Part shown: positions 26,026-37,144 of the stretch, piece by piece
Layout: each line of letters opens with the position of its first letter
How positions within the stretch are numbered: the first letter of the stretch is position 1
Translations under genes and position numbers: made by a program
The notes under the pieces: model-generated
Told to the model about the DNA's origin: nothing
Seen by the model: the letters and a program-made list of their open reading frames with translations, nothing else
Databases searched by the model: none
Origin: Pteria penguin
Taxonomy: Eukaryota > Mollusca > Bivalvia > Pterioida > Pteriidae
Length of the DNA: 64,000 nt
NCBI GenBank assembly: GCA_035048485.1
Contig: CM068585.1
Coordinates: 56,477,910 to 56,541,909 of the forward strand
Direction: 5' to 3'

Positions 26026-28384
26026 CCATTACCTTACTCAGACAGCCTACTGACCATGGTGAGATATGGTCAATCAGGTAGCCATTACCTTACTCAGACA
26101 GTCTACCTACCATGGTGAGATATGGTCAATCAGGTAGCCATTACCTTACTCAGACAGTCTACCGACCATGGTGAGATATGGTCAATCAGGTAGCCATTAC
26201 CTTACTCAGACAGTCTTCAGACAGTCTACCAACCATGGTGAGATATGGTCAATCAGGTAGCCATTACCTTACTCAGACAGTCTACTGACCATGGTGAGAT
26301 ATGGTCAATCAGGAGGCCATTACCTTACTCAGACAGCCTACTGACCATGGTGAGATATGGTCAATCAGGTAGCCATTACCTTACTCAGACAGTCTACCTA
26401 CCATTGTGGGATATGGTGAATCAGGAGGCCATTACCTTACTCAGACAGTCTACCTACCATGGTGAGATATGGTCAATCAGGAGGCCATTACCTTACTCAG
26501 ACAGCCTACTGACCATGGTGAGATATGGCCAAAAAGGTAGCCATTACCTTACTCAGACAGCCTACTGACCATGGTGAGATATGGTCAATCAGGTGGCCAT
26601 TACCTCACTCAGACAGTCTACTGACCATGGTGAGATATGGTCATTCAGGAGGCCATTACCTTCCTCAGACAGCCAAATGACCATGGTGAGATATGGTCAA
26701 TCAGGTAGCCATTACCTTACTCAGACAGTCTACCGACCATGGTGAGATATGGTCAATTAGGTAGCCATTACCTTACTCAGAAAGCCTACCGACCATGGTG
26801 AGATATGGTCAATCAGGTAGCCATTACCTTACTCAGACAGTCTACCGACCATGGTGAGATAAGGTCAATCAGGTAGCCATTACCTTACTCAGACGGCCTA
26901 CTGACCATGGTGAGATATGGTCAATCAGGTAGCCATTACTTTACTCAGACAGCCTACTGACCATGGTGAGATATGGTCAATCACGTAGCCATTACCTTAC
27001 TAAGACAGTCTTCAGACAGTCTACCGACCATGGTGAGATATGGTCAATCAGGAAGCCATTACCTTACTCAGACAGCCTACTGACCATGGTGAGATATGGT
27101 CAATCAGGTAGCCATTACCTTACTCAGACAGTCTACTGACCATGGTGAGATATGGTGAATCAGGAGGCCATTACCTTACTCAGAAAGCCTACTGACCATG
27201 GTGAGATATGGTCAATCAGGTAGCCAGTACGTTACTCAGACAGTCTACCGACCATGGTGAGATATGGTCAATCAGGTAGCCATTACCTTACTCAGACAGT
27301 CTACCGACCATGGTCAGATATGGTCAATCAGGTAGCCATTACCTTACTCAGACAGTCTACCTACCATAGCGGGATATGGTCAATCAGGAGGCCATTACCT
27401 TACTCAGACAGCCCACTGACCATGATGAGATATGGTCAATCAGGTAGCCATTACCTTACTCAGACAGCCTACTGACCATGGTCAGATATGGTCAATCAGG
27501 TAGCCATTATTTTACTCAGACAGTCTACTGACCATGGTGAGATATGGTCAATCAGGAGGCCATTACCTTACTCAGACAGTCTACTGACCATGGTGAGATA
27601 TGGTCAATCAGGAGGCCATTACCTTACTCAGACAGTCTACTGACCATGGTCAGATATGGTCAATCAGGTAGCCATTACCTTACTCAGACAGCCTACTCAC
27701 AACGGTGAGATATGGTCAATCTGGTAGCCATTACCTTACTCAGACAGCCTACTGACCATGGTGAGATATGGTCAATCAGGTGGCCATTACCTTACTCAGA
27801 CAATCTACTGACCATGGTGAGATATGGTCAATCAGGTAGCCATTACCTTACTCAGACAGTCTACTGACCATGGTGAGATATGGTCAATCAGGAGGCCATT
27901 ACCTTACTCAGACAGCCTACTGACCATGGTGAGATATGGTCAATCAGGTAGCCATTACCTTACTCAGACAGCCTACTGACCATGGTGAGATATGGTCAAT
28001 CAGGTAGCCATTACCTTACTCAGATGGTCTACCAACCATGGTGAGATATGATCAATCAGGAGGCCATTACCTTACTCAGACAGTCTACTGACCATGGTGA
28101 GATATGGTCAATCAGGTAGCCATTACCTTACTCAGACAGTTTACCGACCATGGTGAGATATTGTCAATCAGGTAGTCATTACCTTACTCAGACAGCCTAC
28201 TGACCATGGTGAGATAAGGTCAATCAGGTAGCCATTACCTTACTCAGACAGTCTTCAGACAGTCTACCGACCATGGTGAGATATGGTCAATCAGGTAGCC
28301 ATTACCTTACTCAGACAGTCTACTGACCATGGTGAGATATGGTCAATCAGGAGACCATTACCTTACTCAGACAGCAAACTGACC

Positions 28385-30010
28385 ATGGTGAGATATGGTC
28401 AATCAGGTAGCCATTACCTTACTCAGACAGTCTACCAACCATGGTCAGATATGGTCAATCAGGTAGCCATTACCTTACTCAGACAGTCTACCTACCATGG
28501 TGGGATATGGTCAATCAGGCGGCCATTACCTTACTCAGATAGCCTACTGACCATGGTGATATATGGTCAATCAGGTAGCCATTACCTTACTCAGACAGCC
28601 TACTGACCATGGTGAGATATGGTCAATCAGGAAGCCATTACCTTACTCAGACAGCCTACTGACCATGGTGAGATATGGTCAATCAGGTAGCCATTACCTT
28701 ACTCACACAGTCTACCGACCATGGTGAGATATGGTCAATCAGGAGGCCATTACCTTACTCAGACAGTCTACTGACCATGGTGAGATATGGTCAATCAGGT
28801 AGCCATTACCTTACGCAGACAGTCTACCGACCATGGTGAGATATGGTCAATCAGGAAGCCATTACCTTACTCAGACAGCCTACTGACCATGGTGAGATAA
28901 GGTCAATCAGGTAGCCATTACCTTACTCACACAGTCTACCGACCATGGTGAGATATGGTGAATCAGGAGGCCATTACCTTACTCAGACAGTCTACTGACC
29001 ATGGTGAGATATGGTCAATCAGGTAGCCATTACCTTACTCAGACAGCCTACTGACCATGGTGAGATATGGTCAATCAGGTAGCCATTACCTTACTCAGAC
29101 AGCCTACTGACTATGGTGAGTTATGGTCAATCAGGTAGCCATTACCTTACTCAGACAACCTACTGACCATGGTGAGATATGGTCAATCAGGTAGCCATTA
29201 CCTTAGTCAGACAGCCTACTGACCATAGTGAGATATGGTCAATCTGGTAGCCATTACCTTACGCAGACAGTCTACTGACCATGGTGAGATATGGTCAATC
29301 AGGTAGCCATTACCTTACTCAGACAGTCTACTGACCATGGTGAGATATGGTCAATCAGGTAGCCATTACCTTACTCAGACAGTCTACCAACCATGGTCAG
29401 ATATGGTCAATCAGGTAGCCATTACCTTACTCAGACAGTCTACCTACCATGGTGGGATATGGTCAATCAGGCGGCCATTACCTTACTCAGATAGCCTACT
29501 GACCATGGTGATATATGGTCAATCAGGTAGCCATTACCTTACTCAGACAGCCTACTGACCATGGTGAGATATGGTCAATCAGGAAGCCATTACCTTACTC
29601 AGACAGCCTACTGACCATGGTGAGATATGGTCAATCAGGTAGCCATTACCTTACTCACACAGTCTACCGACCATGGTGAGATATGGTCAATCAGGAGGCC
29701 ATTACCTTACTCAGACAGTCTACTGACCATGGTGAGATATGGTCAATCAGGTAGCCATTACCTTACTCAGACAGCCTACTGACCATGGTGAGATATGGTC
29801 AATCAGGTAGCCATTACCTTACTCAGACAGCCTACTGACTATGGTGAGTTATGGTCAATCAGGTAGCCATTACCTTACTCAGACAACCTACTGACCATGG
29901 TGAGATATGGTCAATCAGGTAGCCATTACCTTAGTCAGACAGCCTACTGACCATAGTGAGATATGGTCAATCTGGTAGCCATTACCTTATGCAGACAGTC
30001 TACTGACCAT
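28385..30010. repeat. 17-unit (952-bp) duplication at the right edge of the satellite
   Basis: The block from about 28385 recurs from 29337 (shift 952 = 17 units). It shares private variants such as 'gatagcctactgaccatggtgatatatgg' and 'ctcacacagtctacc'. A further 728-bp shift (13 units) links the two 'ggtgagttatggtc' variants near 29116 and 29842. The same 952-bp spacing appears elsewhere in the array (11967/12919, 16200/17152, 18686/19638). Confidence 0.75.
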
Positions 30011-30268
30011 GGTGAGATATGGTCAATCAGGTAGCCATTACCTTACTCAGACAGTCTACTGACCATGGTGAGATATGGTCAATCAGGAGGCCATTACCTT
30101 ACTCAGACAGTCTACTGACCATGGTGAGATATGGTCAATCTGGTAGCCATTACCTTACTCAGACAGCCTACTGACCATGGTGAGATATGGTCAATCTGGT
30201 AGCCATTACCTTACTCAGACAGTCTACTGACCATGGTGAGATATGGTCAATCAGGAGGCCATTACCTT

Positions 30269-31165
30269 TACATATCAAGTCATAGATAAGTTTCATTAGC
30301 AGTAATTTAGTTGGAGTTACCTCCCGTTGTCGGCCATATTTGTGGTCAAGAATGGATTTTTTGCCTCATAATTTTTTTATTAAAAAGTTGTTAATATTTA
30401 CACTTGTTTAGAAAATTTCTGACATTGTCCAACACCTCAAAATGTGCATAAGCATTACAAAATCACAGGAATTATTCCTAGTCTGGAGAAATTACCAACA
30501 TAATTAGGTTGATTTATGAATAAATATTCAGTTGTATACCTCAAAGATGGCGGACAACTTGTCACAAGGAAAGGAACTACATTAAACTTTTATGCTAACG
30601 AAACCCATCTATTGTGATATGCTGAAAGTGAGAAAGTGCTGATCAAGGGCAGACAAATCAACCTACTGGATTCTACTCTACAAAGCAATCACCGATAGGC
30701 GCTAATGAAAGTACTATACTCAAAAGAAACGATATTTAAAAGTGGCTTACATATTTAATATATACTCTAAAGGAATGACACAGTATGACCCTGACCTTGT
30801 GGACATAGCACTGCAACACCTGCCAATCATGTTTAACACTTATGCAAAATAGGTGTCGCTGTTTTACCTACCTTCTTTTCATCATTAAACTTCCATGTTA
30901 AGTACATATGTATTATAAAAAAGGACTCAAAAAGACCTTCACCTGGTTGAGATACATTTAGGTCAAGGTCAAATTAACAAATCTTCATTAATTTCATATA
31001 TAGATTACTCAGTTAATACAAATCAGATAAGGCTTTGATGTGCAGTAAATCAATCAAGTCAAAAGAGATTAAGTCAATTAGCAATATTAGACCACAAAGA
31101 TGAAAGAAACTACTTCATTTCCAGTAGAAGAAACTGAGCAATTATGTAACATGAGAAAGTGTTAC
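30269..31165. other. Intron 6 near exon 6, no feature seen
   Basis: This is about 900 bp of AT-rich, apparently single-copy intron between the end of the satellite and exon 6. No open frame, repeat or tRNA-like element was recognised. Confidence 0.5.
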
Positions 31166-31282
31166 CTCTATAAATTTCTGCACGGATGATTTTGTTTGCA
31201 GTGCGTTTTCTATCACTTTCCCAGATGTTTTGTAGTTTTCAACAAAGGAGAGATAGCAGTCAATCACTGTTTGTTTGGAAAA
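31166..31282 (-). CDS. ARHGEF17: ARHGEF17-like exon 6 (residues 812-850, DH domain)
   Basis: 39 codons beginning FSKQTVIDCYLSFVENY, a good match to the central DH helix of ARHGEF17 (pattern FSK..V...Y....N). Phase 0 at both ends; donor GAG|GTAACA. Its downstream intron is the 23.8-kb one that carries the 56-bp satellite, so the catalytic domain is split at this point. Confidence 0.92.
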
Positions 31283-31743
31283 CTGAAACACAAATCAGGA
31301 AATGAGTCACATCTGTCGGGCGATCGTTGATGATATTGTATTGCGTTTTAAGTGTATGTGTAAAATTATATGTATTTTACCTTCATAACTAACTCTGTAC
31401 ATACTCCTAATACAATTTTTCAATAACTTTACCCATCTCGTTAAAAACTATTCTCATAACAAAATGAAGACCATGAAAAAAAAGTTTGTATTTTTTAACT
31501 GACAATACTGCGTTTTTAACATTTTAATTCATAAAATTGTTGTTGTCATGAGCCACATTCATTAGAATTATTCACATAGACTGCAATAACACAACCTAAA
31601 TATGGAACTACCTCTGACCTAATTATTAGCACACAGGCAGCTGGTGGTCCTCAATGTGCTAGACCAAAACTTGATACAGTGCTGGCTCTTTGCTTTATAT
31701 CAAAACAATACAACATATAAGTGACATACTCAGGATCCAATAT

Positions 31744-32024
31744 GATTGATTGATTGATTGATTGATTTTTGTTTTATGTCACACCACGAATATTTCACGT
31801 ATATGGTGACGGCATCTGCCTGATGCAGGGCATACAAATTTTGACCTTAGCAACGGACCCACCCGAAGCAGTGAGGAATCTTTAACGTGGCATGCATATC
31901 ACGACACGGGGCCTCAGTTTTCGCTGTGTCATCCGAAAGACAGAACAACGGCATGACCAAAGCGGGACTCGAACATCGGCCTCCCCATCAGGAGTCCAGA
32001 GCGATACCACTAGGCCAAGCCAGC
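31744..32024 (-). mobile_element. tRNA-derived SINE (molluscan type), full-length
   Basis: On the minus strand the tRNA-like head lies at the right end. The A-box-like TGGCCTAGTGGTATCG is at 32002-32017 and the B-box-like TGTTCGAGTCCC at 31964-31975. The body includes 'acggggcctcagttt' and 'ggtgacggcatctgcctgatg'. It ends in a (GATT)n tail at 31744-31767. A short imperfect flank similarity (gatccaatat / tatccatata) may be a worn target-site duplication. It lies in intron 5. Confidence 0.8.
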
Positions 32025-32388
32025 TTCTATCCATATAGTATTTGTCTCTAGTTTAGCTTCTTATCAAAATTACTTTATATATGGTGGCTAGTGTTTAATA
32101 TTGTTAGAAACCAGAGTATTCTGAAAAAATGACCTCCCTTTGGTATTCTGGCTGACTCTTCCATTTGGCCTCCACAAGATTAATACCCAGTGTTGTCAGA
32201 GATGCTACTGTGGGTTCCAGTACAATACTTTATCCCAATCTAGCACAGAGACCCCTGACATCCTTTGCAAATTACATACATGTATCAAGATATATCACAG
32301 ATTCCTCCTATGGATCCATAACCTCATTTTACCCAGACACCTCAACGTTTACAATTCCACTCAAAAAGCAGAATTTGGAATTTTCATA

Positions 32389-32578
32389 ATACAGAGTTAT
32401 TTCCCATTTGGGAAGGTATCTGACATCATACTATTGTGCAGTTAAATAATTCCTATGGAAGCATCATGTATGTCCTATTTATGTCATTTCCCATAGTTTT
32501 ACATTGGTTTCCATGGACTTGGTTTAAGTCAGAGTTATACTATGTCAGATACTACTCAAAGGGAAGATAACTCTGTAT
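32389..32578. mobile_element. Short MITE with about 37-bp inverted ends
   Basis: The left arm 32389-32426 begins ATACAGAGTTATTTCCC and ends GTATCTGACAT. The right arm 32542-32578 is its near-perfect reverse complement. The interior is about 115 bp and non-coding. It lies in intron 5. Confidence 0.7.
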
Positions 32579-32837
32579 CATGGGAAGACCAAATACCTAA
32601 CTGAGCTATGCTTGCATGAAAGCCAATGTGACAGGTCAGCTGGGGATGCTTATTAGTAAATGACACCCAATGCAAACTTTGCTTTTTCTAGAGGCCATAA
32701 TTGATTATATTTCCAATTTCTTCTTAAGTTATTTCCAATTTCTTCTTAAGTTATTCTTATTTGACTACTGCTTGGTACCTTGGCATATATTTCTCTACCT
32801 TTCCAGTTGCCATGGTTACGCTATCTACTATACTTAC

Positions 32838-33014
32838 CGTAGCTACAATGACATTTCCGATGGTACTATGTTTGGAGTCCCAGGTACTCCAGACTTTATC
32901 CAGGGTGTTCCTATACACCATGTGATGCATGAGGATCTCTGGTATCATGTAGAAGATGTTGTCCACTAAATTCTCGTCCACGCTGCTACACGTCTTCAGT
33001 GGTAACATGTAATT
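32838..33014 (-). CDS. ARHGEF17: ARHGEF17-like exon 5 (residues 753-811, DH domain)
   Basis: 59 codons, phase 0 at both ends. Motifs in order are NYMLPLK, LVDNIFYMIPEILMHH and WDSKHSTIGNVIV. These match the second and third helices of the ARHGEF17 DH domain, where the family has Y-x-PLK and IF-x-IPE-(I/L)L-x-HH. Acceptor TTTCCAG|AAT; donor ACG|GTAAGT. Confidence 0.93.
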
Positions 33015-33159
33015 CTGGAAAATAAAATCCACTTCTATTGTCCTCCCCCTCCTTTTTATACTTTTCATGATTTAGTATCCTCAGAAACAGTAGCACAAAA
33101 TGTGATAAATTCTCAGTTTAGATCTTATCATGCATCGGGATATAGACTCACATTTAAAG

Positions 33160-34060
33160 TAATGACTACTGTATGTCATGAATACTGCATGTGTCATGAC
33201 TACTGTATGTCATGATTACTGTGTCATGATTACTGCATGTGTCATGACTACTGTATGTCATGACTACTGAATGTGTCTGACTACTGTATGTCATGACTAC
33301 TGTATGTCATGATTACTGCATGTGTCATGACTACTGTATGTCATGATTACTGCATGTGTCATGACTACTGTATGTCATGAAAACTGTATGTGTTATGGTT
33401 GGTTGGTTGGTTGGTTGATTGGTGTTTTACGTCACTTTCAACAATATTTCAGTTATATCGCGACATGGAAGCAGGAGGTTACCAACCTCTTAAACATAGT
33501 GGCGCAACCCGGGAATCGAACCCGGATCATCGGCGCCCCAAGCCAAGCGCTTAACCACTACACCAAGCCTGGTCCTGTATGTGTTATGACTACTGTATAT
33601 CATGACTACTGTATGTCATGATTACTGTATGTGTCATGACTACTGTATGTCCTGACTACTGTATGTCATGACTACTGTATGTCATGAATATTGTATATGT
33701 GATGACTACTGCATGTCATGACTACTGTATGTCATGATTACTGTATGTATCATGACTACTGTATGTCATGACTACTGTATGTGTCATGAATACTGTATGT
33801 CATGACTACTGTATGTGTCATGAATACTGTATGTCATAACTACTGTATGTGTCATGACTATTGTATGTCATGACACTTATTCTGACTACTGTATGTGTCA
33901 TAACATTTTGAATACTTTATGTCATGAATACTGCATGCCATGACATTTATTATAAATACTGTGTGTGTCATGACTACTGTGCAATGACATTTATTCTGAA
34001 TAATGTATATGTAATGTATATCATATGACATGTCATGACATTTATTCTGTATATGGTATG
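33160..34060. repeat. 16-bp minisatellite in intron 4, interrupted by a SINE
   Basis: Tandem copies of about TACTGTATGTCATGAC with longer variants (TGTATGTGTCATGAC). The repeat is dense at 33160-33390 and 33575-33870 and decays to about 34060. The interruption at 33398-33574 is a SINE. Confidence 0.85.
33398..33574 (-). mobile_element. tRNA-derived SINE with 14-bp target-site duplication
   Basis: The head lies at the right end: A-box-like TGGTGTAGTGGTTAAGCGC at 33547-33565 and B-box-like GGTTCGATTCCC at 33511-33522. The tail is (GGTT)n/GATT at the left end. Both sides are flanked by CTGTATGTGTTATG (33384-33397 and 33575-33588). The T in 'tgttatg' is rare in the surrounding minisatellite, which supports a real target duplication. 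The length is 177 bp. Confidence 0.85.
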
Positions 34061-34149
34061 TGTCATAAACTCTGTATATTTGTCATTGCATTTATTCTCA
34101 ATATGAGGTGTTGTATGATCAAATGCATGTTTGAGTTTATTACTTACAA

Positions 34150-34440
34150 TTTGTAACAGAGTAACAGAACAGATGAATAGAGCATCTGAACAATGTTAGA
34201 ACAGATTAACAGAGCAACTGAACAGTGTTAGAACAAATGAACTGAACATCTGAACAGGGTAATAGAACAGATACACAGAGCATCTGAACAGTGTTAGAAC
34301 AGATGAACACAGCATCTGATCAGTGTTAGAACAGATGAACCAAGCATCTGAACAGAGTCAAAGAACAAATGAACAGAACATCTGAACTGGGTAATAGAAC
34401 AGATGAACATAGCTTCTGAACTGATAAACAAAGCGTTGGA
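34150..34440. repeat. About 32-40-bp degenerate minisatellite next to exon 4
   Basis: Repeats of 'agaacagatgaacagagcat' with 'ctgaacagtgttag', about seven to eight imperfect copies. They end only about 15 bp from the donor of exon 4. Confidence 0.75.
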
Positions 34441-34453
34441 GAAGAATACTTAC

Positions 34454-34531
34454 ATCTTGTAACACAGTCAAGGCATCCACATACTCCTGTTCATTTCTAT
34501 TGAGCTCTTCAACTATATGGAATCGTTTGTC
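34454..34531 (-). CDS. ARHGEF17: ARHGEF17-like exon 4 (residues 727-752, start of DH domain)
   Basis: A 26-codon exon with the core FHIVEELNRNEQEYVDAL. This is conserved region 1 of a Dbl-homology domain, whose Glu contacts the Rho GTPase switch region in the family. It has a clean acceptor (TCTTACAG|GAC) and donor (GAT|GTAAGT), phase 0 on both sides. It follows exon 3 directly in frame. Confidence 0.9.
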
Positions 34532-34899
34532 CTGTAAGAGAATCAGAGAGTATCCTTCAGCAGACATTAGGCCACGTAAAACTAAATCTATGTTCTTGAA
34601 TAAATATCTGGGTTCATGCCTGTACTGTATATTTTTTTTTTCTGCGAGGCTAATGAAATCTGTGCTCAGAGTAAGAGAGAAGTGAGTAATAATTTTCTGC
34701 ATCCACATATGCTAATTTCAATTTCTACCACCGAAAATGAATGGTACATTTTATAGTATGCATACCAATATGTGTACGTAAATTTGCCAATAAATGAGAA
34801 AGTCTAACTATTAAAAGGTACAAATTACTATTCACTTTCTGTAACAGTTATGATGTTATCGAAGATTTCAGTGTAAATGAAAAATACAAATCTGCTTCA

Positions 34900-35660
34900 G
34901 AGCGAACATTTTGCAACCTGAAGATGAAATTGTGCTTCTCAAAAACGCACATCTGCCTCTGAATTTCCCTTCAGACTGATTCCTGAGAGAGTGTTGGACG
35001 AACATGAGATTCAATATTGCTATTCTTTATGAAATTAAAAACCTCTTTTATAACAGCCGAGGGAATATGGTGCCACATGACGCTGAAAATCATGCTTCTA
35101 AGACACGAACTTCATATACGCCCGACTTTTATTTACTTCCCTGGCCTACTCCCAAGGATCATAGTGCCACATTATACCAAAAATTGTGTTTCTCTGACAA
35201 TTTCTGAACACGTCCCTGACTCCAAGTTGTTCCCTAGACCCGCTTCTGATGCCTCTACGACTCATGTCCATTACACGCTTCTGTTTATTGGTTGCCACCC
35301 AGATCAAGGACTTATAAACAAGTCCTTACCCAGATCAACTTCTGAGCAAACATGTTGCCACAAAGTGGTGCATTAAGGAATCTACTTCTAAAACGCAACC
35401 CTGACTCTGTGTCCAACCCCCTCTCGTCCCTGCTTTTGGTAAAATACGAGGCTAAGTGTTGCGCCACTTACACTTAAACGCGCCTCTGACTCTGATTTAC
35501 TCTCCTAGACCCGCTCACGTGATGGTACCACATCGTGTTCCAGGGAGAGAGAGAAAGAGAGAGAGCAAAAACGCCCCTGATTCTGATTTACTCCCTCGGA
35601 CCCACTCCTGAGAGAACACGGTACCACATGAGGCTGATAATCAGCTACTTCGGCAGGTGG
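34900..35660. repeat. Diverged tandem repeat, about 100-115-bp unit, intron 3
   Basis: Recurring pieces in the same order: 'tggtgccacatgacgctga', 'cttctaaaacgca', 'ctgactctgatttactc' and 'agacccgctcctgaga'. About six strongly diverged copies. Open frames here are incidental. Confidence 0.55.
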
Positions 35661-35829
35661 TGTTCCCGATCGCTGGAGTATACTAGCCTCGATCAATGGT
35701 TTATGTGAAGAACGAGGAAGTCCATCGCGCTGCGGAGTACACTGCGTAAAATCATACTTGGCAAGGCCAAACTGCAGCTCTTCGTGAACATGTAAATATT
35801 GAGAATTAATAATATCCACCCCGTTAACC

Positions 35830-36025
35830 AACGCCCCCCCCCCAAAGGCCAAACACTCCCTCCCTCCTCCCCAAACCAAAAAAAAACCCACAAACAAACA
35901 ACAACAAAACACACACACATACACGAACAAAACACACACATATACACAAACAAAATTGTTCACAGTCCTTTAATTTCGAGATGTTTTCTTCTTTTTGTTT
36001 TGATTCTTTTTTTTTAATCCCTTTC
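35830..36025. repeat. Low-complexity C/CA/T-rich tract
   Basis: C runs (35835-35844), A runs, then CA-rich sequence and a T run near 36007. Overlapping open frames with Cys/Val-rich or Lys/Thr-rich translations come from this composition only. Confidence 0.7.
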
Positions 36026-36647
36026 ACTAGAAATCGTAAACATTATCTACAATGTAGGGAGAAACGTGAACAGAATCTCGTCTTCGGAGCACAAAGTACA
36101 GACCATGAAATGGGAAGTGTTATTTGTATTTCATGGCGTATTGCATAGTGTCCTGTTACATAGCTGCCTTATGACGGCATTATTGGGACGTCAGCATATA
36201 AGGTAATCGGGTAACAGGATGCATGTTGATGGGGTATCAAATCTTTATACTGTGATAGAAACATTCTAAACACAATCAAATTTTGACGGAAACGAAAACC
36301 CTCATCGTCGGCAAGGTCATTTCCACCCTCGGTGACATTTAGATCCAATTTCATGAGACATTTTCTTCTCTATTGTCAATTATCCATCAACTTTGATCAA
36401 TAGACCTTTTTCCTACTGATCTTATATTCTATTCCATCCCAGAAATACATGTCAGACATACGATAATTTGCCGTAAAAATTTGCGTCATTTTACTCTGAC
36501 GTCACTATGATAGCATTAACACCATAATAAATTCCCAGCAAACAGTAGTATGTCTGGCATAAGGCCCCTTACATCACGCTAAACTGGAAAAACAACTATT
36601 CGTTCTCTCATTCCCAAAAACCTAAATTTAAAGCCACTGGTCTAGCC

Positions 36648-36946
36648 CCAAGTTAATAAAACTTTTAATGTGCTCAACTCAAACTCCGTGCTCAAACTCT
36701 GAGAACGTACTCAGTAGAGGTCGCTACCAGAGTTTGTGATTGGTAGAGGTTATAGTTAGAGATGTTTTGAGTATGGGTTTGAGCAAGGTATTTGCTAATC
36801 GTCAAATATTTGAGCATATGCTCAACTTTGAGCACATACTCAAACTGAAAGAAGTTTTATAACCTCTATTTTTAGCTGATATCATATTTGAGTATGGGAA
36901 CAGAGTTTGAGCATGGATAACGTTCTCAAAAAGTTTTATAACCTCA
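36648..36946. mobile_element. Foldback element with CTCAAACTCT inverted ends
   Basis: The left end reads 'ttaataaaactttta' then 'gtgctcaaactctgag'. The right end is an imperfect reverse complement ('gagcatgg', 'gttctcaaaaagttttataacctc'). The motif 'gagtttgagcat' / 'atgctcaaactc' recurs inside in both orientations. Non-coding, about 300 bp; edges approximate. Confidence 0.55.
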
Positions 36947-36957
36947 AGCCCTTGTTG

Positions 36958-37140
36958 TTAGTTTAGATTACTTCGATGAAAATGATGGCGGCACCAGCCT
37001 GGTGCAAGACGTCATGATTTTATCTATGAAACGAATTCAGTCGAAGAATTTTGTGATCGTTTATATGTCTACGTATACCGTGACACTGGTCCTCAGTTTA
37101 TGCTCTCATACTCATCGACTAAAAGGGGGGCAAAAGATGA
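36958..37140 (-). mobile_element. Degenerate SINE body fragment
   Basis: 'gatggcggcaccagcctgg', then 'accgtgacactggtcctcag' and 'tttatgctctcatactcatc', match the body of the SINE at 43281 in the same order. No intact tRNA-like head or tail is visible. Confidence 0.4.
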
Positions 37141-37144
37141 CGAT

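Larger units (their letters stand above)
7530..30268. repeat. 22.7-kb satellite array, 56-bp unit, about 400 copies
   Basis: The array is continuous and head-to-tail in one orientation, filling intron 6. Each unit contains ACCATGGTGAGATATGGTCA, then a 'TCAGG' followed by TAG, AGG, TGG, CGG or TAA, then 'CCATTACCTTACTCAGACAG', then a variable join (CTACTG, CTACCG, CTACCT, CTACAG or CAAACTG). A few units carry an 11-bp insert that duplicates 'ttcagacagtc'. Since 3 x 56 = 168, a single frame reads all three phases of the unit and yields a 56-residue pseudo-repeat that is open for up to 107 codons. Variant order is reused in multi-kb blocks. The flanks are more diverged than the centre. Confidence 0.97.

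Noticed and set aside
8071..29558. Dozens of 64-107-codon open frames of the type MVNQVAITLLRQSTDHGEIW
   Set aside because: They are produced by the 56-bp satellite. Three units make 56 codons, so one frame passes through all phases of the unit. Stops appear wherever the CTACTGACC variant falls in frame. No splice or start context.
7530..30268. Possible CRISPR array or clustered spacers
   Set aside because: There are no constant repeats with unique spacers. The whole unit is repeated, and the setting is an animal intron.
32140..32445. 101- and 74-residue plus-strand frames in intron 5
   Set aside because: No recognisable domain. They overlap a MITE end and lie in the intron of a gene on the other strand.
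33511..33574. tRNA gene
   Set aside because: A and B boxes are present, but the acceptor stem does not close and a SINE body and tail follow. It is a tRNA-derived SINE head; the same applies at 31964, 45226, 47734 and 52178.
35505..36027. 152- and 86-residue Cys/Val-rich minus-strand frames
   Set aside because: They arise from CA-rich, C and T runs. The composition is that of simple sequence.
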